A stretch of DNA of 64,000 bases from Udeniomyces pyricola (lineage: Eukaryota; Basidiomycota; Tremellomycetes; Cystofilobasidiales; Mrakiaceae). The stretch is taken from the NCBI GenBank assembly GCA_039545295.1, contig BCIK01000021.1, forward strand, positions 248,001-312,000. Reading direction: 5' to 3'. The notes under the pieces were generated by a model. The model was not told the DNA's origin and did no database searches. It saw nothing but the letters and a program-made list of their open reading frames with translations. The position numbers and the translations under genes are program-made. Shown one piece after another: positions 60,208 through 64,000 of this stretch (positions are counted from its first letter, which is position 1; the number at the start of each line of letters is the position of its first letter).

Positions 60208-63200
60208 TCATGGGGAAACCGGATGGGGTGGGAAAGCAGGTGCTGGAAGGATGGGGGTCAAAGGTGTCGCTGGGACCGATGGGACGACTTGAGGAGACAA
60301 GGGTGATAGAGAGAAGGGTGGAGATGATGGTGGAGATGATGATGATAATGAGGAAGAAGAAGAAGTAGAAAGGGGTTCGTTGCCTCCTCCTCCTCCTCCT
60401 CGGTTCGGATCCGTTTCCTCTTCAGTTTTGACCTCGGCCGCAGCGTTTAATCGTTCGACAGTCGGATCTTGATGCCCACCGGACGTGTCAGGGATCGAAG
60501 GGAAAGAAGTGAGGGAAGAGAGGGATGGTTTTTTGGGTGGTAAGAGAAGTTCGGGTGGGGTTTGAGCGTGATGCATCCGGATGAACTGAATGAATGACGT
60601 TTGCCGGAAAGAAAAAGGGGAACGAGAGGGAAAGGAATGAGGTCATTGGGAGAGAGAGAGAGAGACGAGTGAGGATGCAAGGTTATATGTCAGGAATAGG
60701 TGATATATATATATATGTAAGCCATGGTTCCTCATCCCAACTCGAAGAAGTATGAGAAGAAAGAGGTTGAAGAAGAAGAAAAACAGAAGAAAAAAAAAAA
60801 CGGACCTCTTTTGCGGACTCGACAAAGCCCTTGACATTCCGGCATTGACGTAGCATCGGTTTGGCACGAGGATGGCTGAGACCTTCATGGGACTGAAGGT
60901 GTTGCAGCAAATATCTAGAGGAGCGAGCACCGGAGGAAAGGGTCCGATGCGCATGGGGCGAAGCAAGTGAAGAAAGATGAAGAGAGAATGCATTGGGGTC
61001 GAGATGGATCGGGATGCGATCGAGAAGGGAAGATGGACAAAGGATGTTAATAACGCGAAACAAGGATAGAGGTGATAACAACAACACACATGAGAACAGA
61101 TGGAACCCATAGAAGAATGCCAAACAACTAGACGAACATGGCAAACAAAGAAGGAGAAAGAAAAGAAAAGAAAAAGAAAAAAACCAGCAAGATCGAGATG
61201 GATTCCAAACTCTTCACTTACCTCGTACACAGCTCGCTCCTGAAATTCGTATACAACTGCCTATTGACCTTTCTCTCATGTGCCCTCGTTTTTTCCTCAT
61301 ACGTATGGCTTCGATGGACGAGGAACTCTCCCCCGAGGACGTAAAACTCCAGTCCAGAAAGCGTCAGTTCAAAGAGGCAAGCGGCTTTGTTGCCTCCGTA
61401 GCCGACGAAGCGCTCGTCGCAAGAAGGAGGTCCGACCCGAGGGAAGATGACGTAAGGTTCGTAGGCGTGTTGGTAGGACGTCACGAGGTAATGCGACGTG
61501 GCTGGCGTTTCGTAGAACTGGGTGTAATTGGTGCCTGATATGTGAATAGCCACAAGGGAGGCTTTAGTGAGAGGTATCAAATGTACACATCGAAAACCTG
61601 GCACCCAAGTTTGCTTTACAAGGCGAGGTCACGCTTGGTTCCCAAATGAGGAGTTTGAGAAGAGAAAGAGAGGATAGAACGCACTCGAGTGACCTGGTTG
61701 CCAACCTCTGTGAAACATGTCAATTTTACCGGCCTCGACAAGTTGAAGGAGTGCCTTGAAAAGTCAACGAGAGATGAAGGAGGAACACGTAATGTGAACG
61801 AACAGGTCGGGATGGGAAAGGGGTACAAAGGCAAGACAAAAAAAATCAATTAAAAACGCAGCTCAACCATTTCCCTTCACTTAACGTTCAGACCGTGTCA
61901 TGCTCCAGCCATCCCGCCCTCTTCTCGACAATCTTGGAAAACTGTCTACAATCTCGGGAAACTAAACTTACCTCTTTATTCCTAGGAAACGTCTCGACGT
62001 CCAACCCATCTTCCTGCTCTACAAACTCAAACGCTGGCACGACCAACGCCGCTCTCCCACTCTCCAACAACGTTCCAATCTCCTCACTCTCCCTCACCCG
62101 CTTCCTGAAGTCCGTGCACGGCACAAAGTCGACATCGAGCATCATGATATAATCAGTTCGAGCAAAGAATCGGGCGAGGTTCCGTTGGAGGTTGAGTTGA
62201 CGCGGGTGAGGAGAAAGCACGAGGTGGATATCGATGTAAAGTCGAAAGAGTGGGTGAGTCGTATACAGCTCATGGAGTGTTCGCAAGACCTCGAGAGAAG
62301 ACGCGGTGGGATCCTCTTGGCTCCCATCGTCTGAGAGAAGTGGAGGGGAGAAACCTTCCGAAGGAGTCTCCGCCGTCGGCGTCGTCGTCACAGGTCGAGG
62401 TGAAGGAAGGTAAAGCACGACCGAGATGGGTCCCCTGTATCTCTCGACGAGCGTCTTGAGCGCCTGAAATCGATCGGGCGTGATCATAGTCGTGACCGTG
62501 ATATCTTTCTCTTCGAAGCCTTGATGGGTTTCTCCGCTGGCACGGTAGTAAAACGGGACGATGTCGAGTGGTTGAAGGGCTCGGGCAAACAGGGTCGAGA
62601 ACAAATCGGGCGTAGAGAGGTAGTAGGCCGGTGTCGTTGTTGCTGGTGACGAGGAAGATGGTGTAGATGAGGAGAAGGATGAAAAGAGGCCGGAGGGAGT
62701 AGTGAGATGGTGATGATGGGGAAGCGAAAGGAGGGAACGAGAGACGGGGAAGGAAGGCGACCAAGGGAGGTAAGATGAATCCGAAGGAGTTCTCGTCTCG
62801 GCTACTGCCTGGGGTAAGGAAGGTGGCGGTGGGATATAACCTGACGAGAGTTGATTGAGTGCGTTGATGCTCAACGAGCCCGAGGAAGGTGTGGATGATG
62901 ATGATGATGACGCCGACGACGATGTTATCCGGAGTTGATTAGCCAGCCAACTCTTCCATCGTTTATCGTCCGCGGCACCACTGTTCCCAACAGTATTCAT
63001 GGTCCCTCCTCCCTGAGCTCCACTGGACGAGTGTGAATATTCCAACGCGGCCAAATGATTGTTGATCTCTTTCTCTGAGTCTTCTCCAAACGCCCGTCCG
63101 ATGACTCTCGACGTGGTGTCCAAGACAGAAAACACGATCCAGCCGAGGAGCAACCAGCGAATCAACTTGCCCAGTTTTCCCTTTATTGGGATGCCCCACG

Positions 63201-63324
63201 AGAGTGGAGACGAGACTGTTGAGGGAGAGGGAGAGAAAAAGGACGATGTGGCAGGCGAGGAGGCATGGGAGGCGGACGAGGGAAGGAGGGGATACGAGGA
63301 GCTGTTTGGTTGGGAGATGGTCAT
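60208..63324 (-). CDS. Type II membrane glycosyltransferase, GT49 (LARGE C-domain-like)
   Basis: Five exons close in phase: 63324-61972, 61754-61685, 61534-61222, 60914-60806 and 60585-60208, giving 740 residues. The ATG at 63324 is chosen because a short cytosolic tail and one membrane anchor follow (about 53-69, IRWLLLGWIVFSVLD), a Golgi type II layout. After a Ser-rich stem comes the catalytic domain with a DxD metal motif (D397-V-D in YIMMLDVDFVP). The GT49 hallmarks follow: FHRGWQPGHSSTNYTQFYET, YEPYVI, DERFVGYGGNKA and the distal LGGEFLVHRSH. In animals this fold adds glucuronic acid or related sugars to glycans; the fungal substrate is not known from sequence. The tail beyond about residue 615 is Pro/Ser/Glu-rich and probably disordered. 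Family assignment is strong, activity is inferred. Confidence 0.88.
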
Positions 63325-64000
63325 GGCCGATGAACGAATATCCAGGCGAAAGCGAGTTGGATATGCGTAGAAGAGATCAACAAGGCTCTCTTTGTTGAGG
63401 AGGATGCTACGTGACTTTTTTAAGGGAGATAAGAGTAGATACGAAGCTGATGATCGAGGAACTGCATCGAGAGAGAGAGAAAAAGGCAAGTAAGGGAAGA
63501 AGGGGGGGGGGGGGGGGGGGGGGAGGAGGAGAGTGTACGGTGAAGTTGCGTTGGACAACGTCAGCAGCAGCAGCAGCGGTGCAGCATCGGCAGCAAGTGC
63601 AAATCAGAAGCCATCGTACCTTGGCAGGCGAAACTTGACCGCGGTTCCACGAGCTACTAGCGTTTGAAGCGAACGGTGAAATAGTACTTGAGAGGAGAAT
63701 GGCCGGCGCGAATCGAAGGGGAGACCGAGAAGAGGAAAGATGTCGAACCGTTTGGCGTGCCGATGGATACGAGTACGAGCCAAAGTTGGAGCGGTAACGA
63801 AGTTGAGAAGCGAGCGAAGATGGGCAGAGGCGTTGAGCAGGAGGAATCCAGAAATTCAAGCAAGGCAGAACTGGAAGGGCAAATAGAGGTCGATAGGTGG
63901 AGCCGCAGCGGATGATGTGAAGACTCCAAACGTCGAACTCAACCTCGACAGGGCAGCCGGGCGCGCCCAGCAAGGCCGAGACTTTGGGTGCACCGCTTTT
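63325..64000. other. Upstream region of the glycosyltransferase gene, no gene seen
   Basis: The last 676 bases lie upstream of the GT49 start codon. They include a run of 22 G at 63502-63523 and a short (CAG)n block near 63562-63576. Frames reaching the edge, such as 63407-63973 (-), show no known domain. A neighbour beyond the window edge cannot be excluded. Confidence 0.5.
63502..63523. repeat. G22 homopolymer
   Basis: Twenty-two consecutive G lie about 180 bp upstream of the GT49 start codon, so C22 on the sense strand. It is the longest G/C homopolymer in the window and could form G-quadruplex structures. Exact length is uncertain in most sequencing. Confidence 0.85.

Noticed and set aside
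1..64000. tRNA genes, rRNA, CRISPR arrays, transposons
   Set aside because: I looked for tRNA box A/B pairs, spaced direct repeats with unique spacers, terminal repeats and transposase, integrase or reverse-transcriptase motifs, and saw none I could support. A covariance or profile search would settle small RNAs.

Overview
This window reads as a piece of nuclear chromosome from an intron-rich fungus, most likely a basidiomycete (inference). Genes are cut by many short GT-AG introns, mostly about 60-230 nt, with CTGAC/CTRAY-like branch sites and very small exons. The protein set is conserved eukaryotic with fungal members such as Pcl-type cyclin, EF-hand MscS channels and Lro1-type acyltransferase. 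No bacterial, plasmid, phage, CRISPR or transposon feature was recognised. I cannot name the genus.

Layout, left to right: gene-poor DNA (1-5874); Pcl-type cyclin (+, 5875-7341); spacer; BAF60/Rsc6-type remodelling subunit (+, 10027-12278); mechanosensitive channel A (+, 12879-17844); MFS transporter (-, 18863-23252); eIF4G (-, 24815-30562); PDAT/Lro1 (+, 31766-36728); mechanosensitive channel B (-, 37842-44088); ribonucleotide reductase large subunit (-, 45394-50786); NAD(P)-dependent reductase of the extended SDR family (-, 51953-53855); coronin (+, 55071-58848); GT49-like glycosyltransferase (-, 60208-63324). I rebuilt the exons of nine genes by hand and checked that splice phases close; the MFS and RNR1 models are less exact at some boundaries.

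The genes do not form one pathway. They are mostly housekeeping genes: translation initiation, dNTP synthesis, storage-lipid synthesis, actin patches, chromatin remodelling, cell-cycle/phosphate cyclin and membrane tension sensing. The most unusual features are: (1) two EF-hand MscS paralogues in inverted orientation, about 23 kb apart, that share one 146-nt pore exon with only three mismatches while neighbouring exons and introns are strongly diverged, which suggests exon-limited gene conversion or an assembly chimera; (2) a set of microexons, including a 6-nt exon in coronin, a conserved 13-nt exon in both channels, a 12-nt exon inside an EF-hand loop and two 14-nt exons in PDAT; (3) a four-copy 17-bp tandem array carrying TTAGTCA, the Yap1-type site, upstream of the SDR reductase; (4) an MCB element and a tandem repeat upstream of RNR1; and (5) very long homopolymers in introns and spacers.
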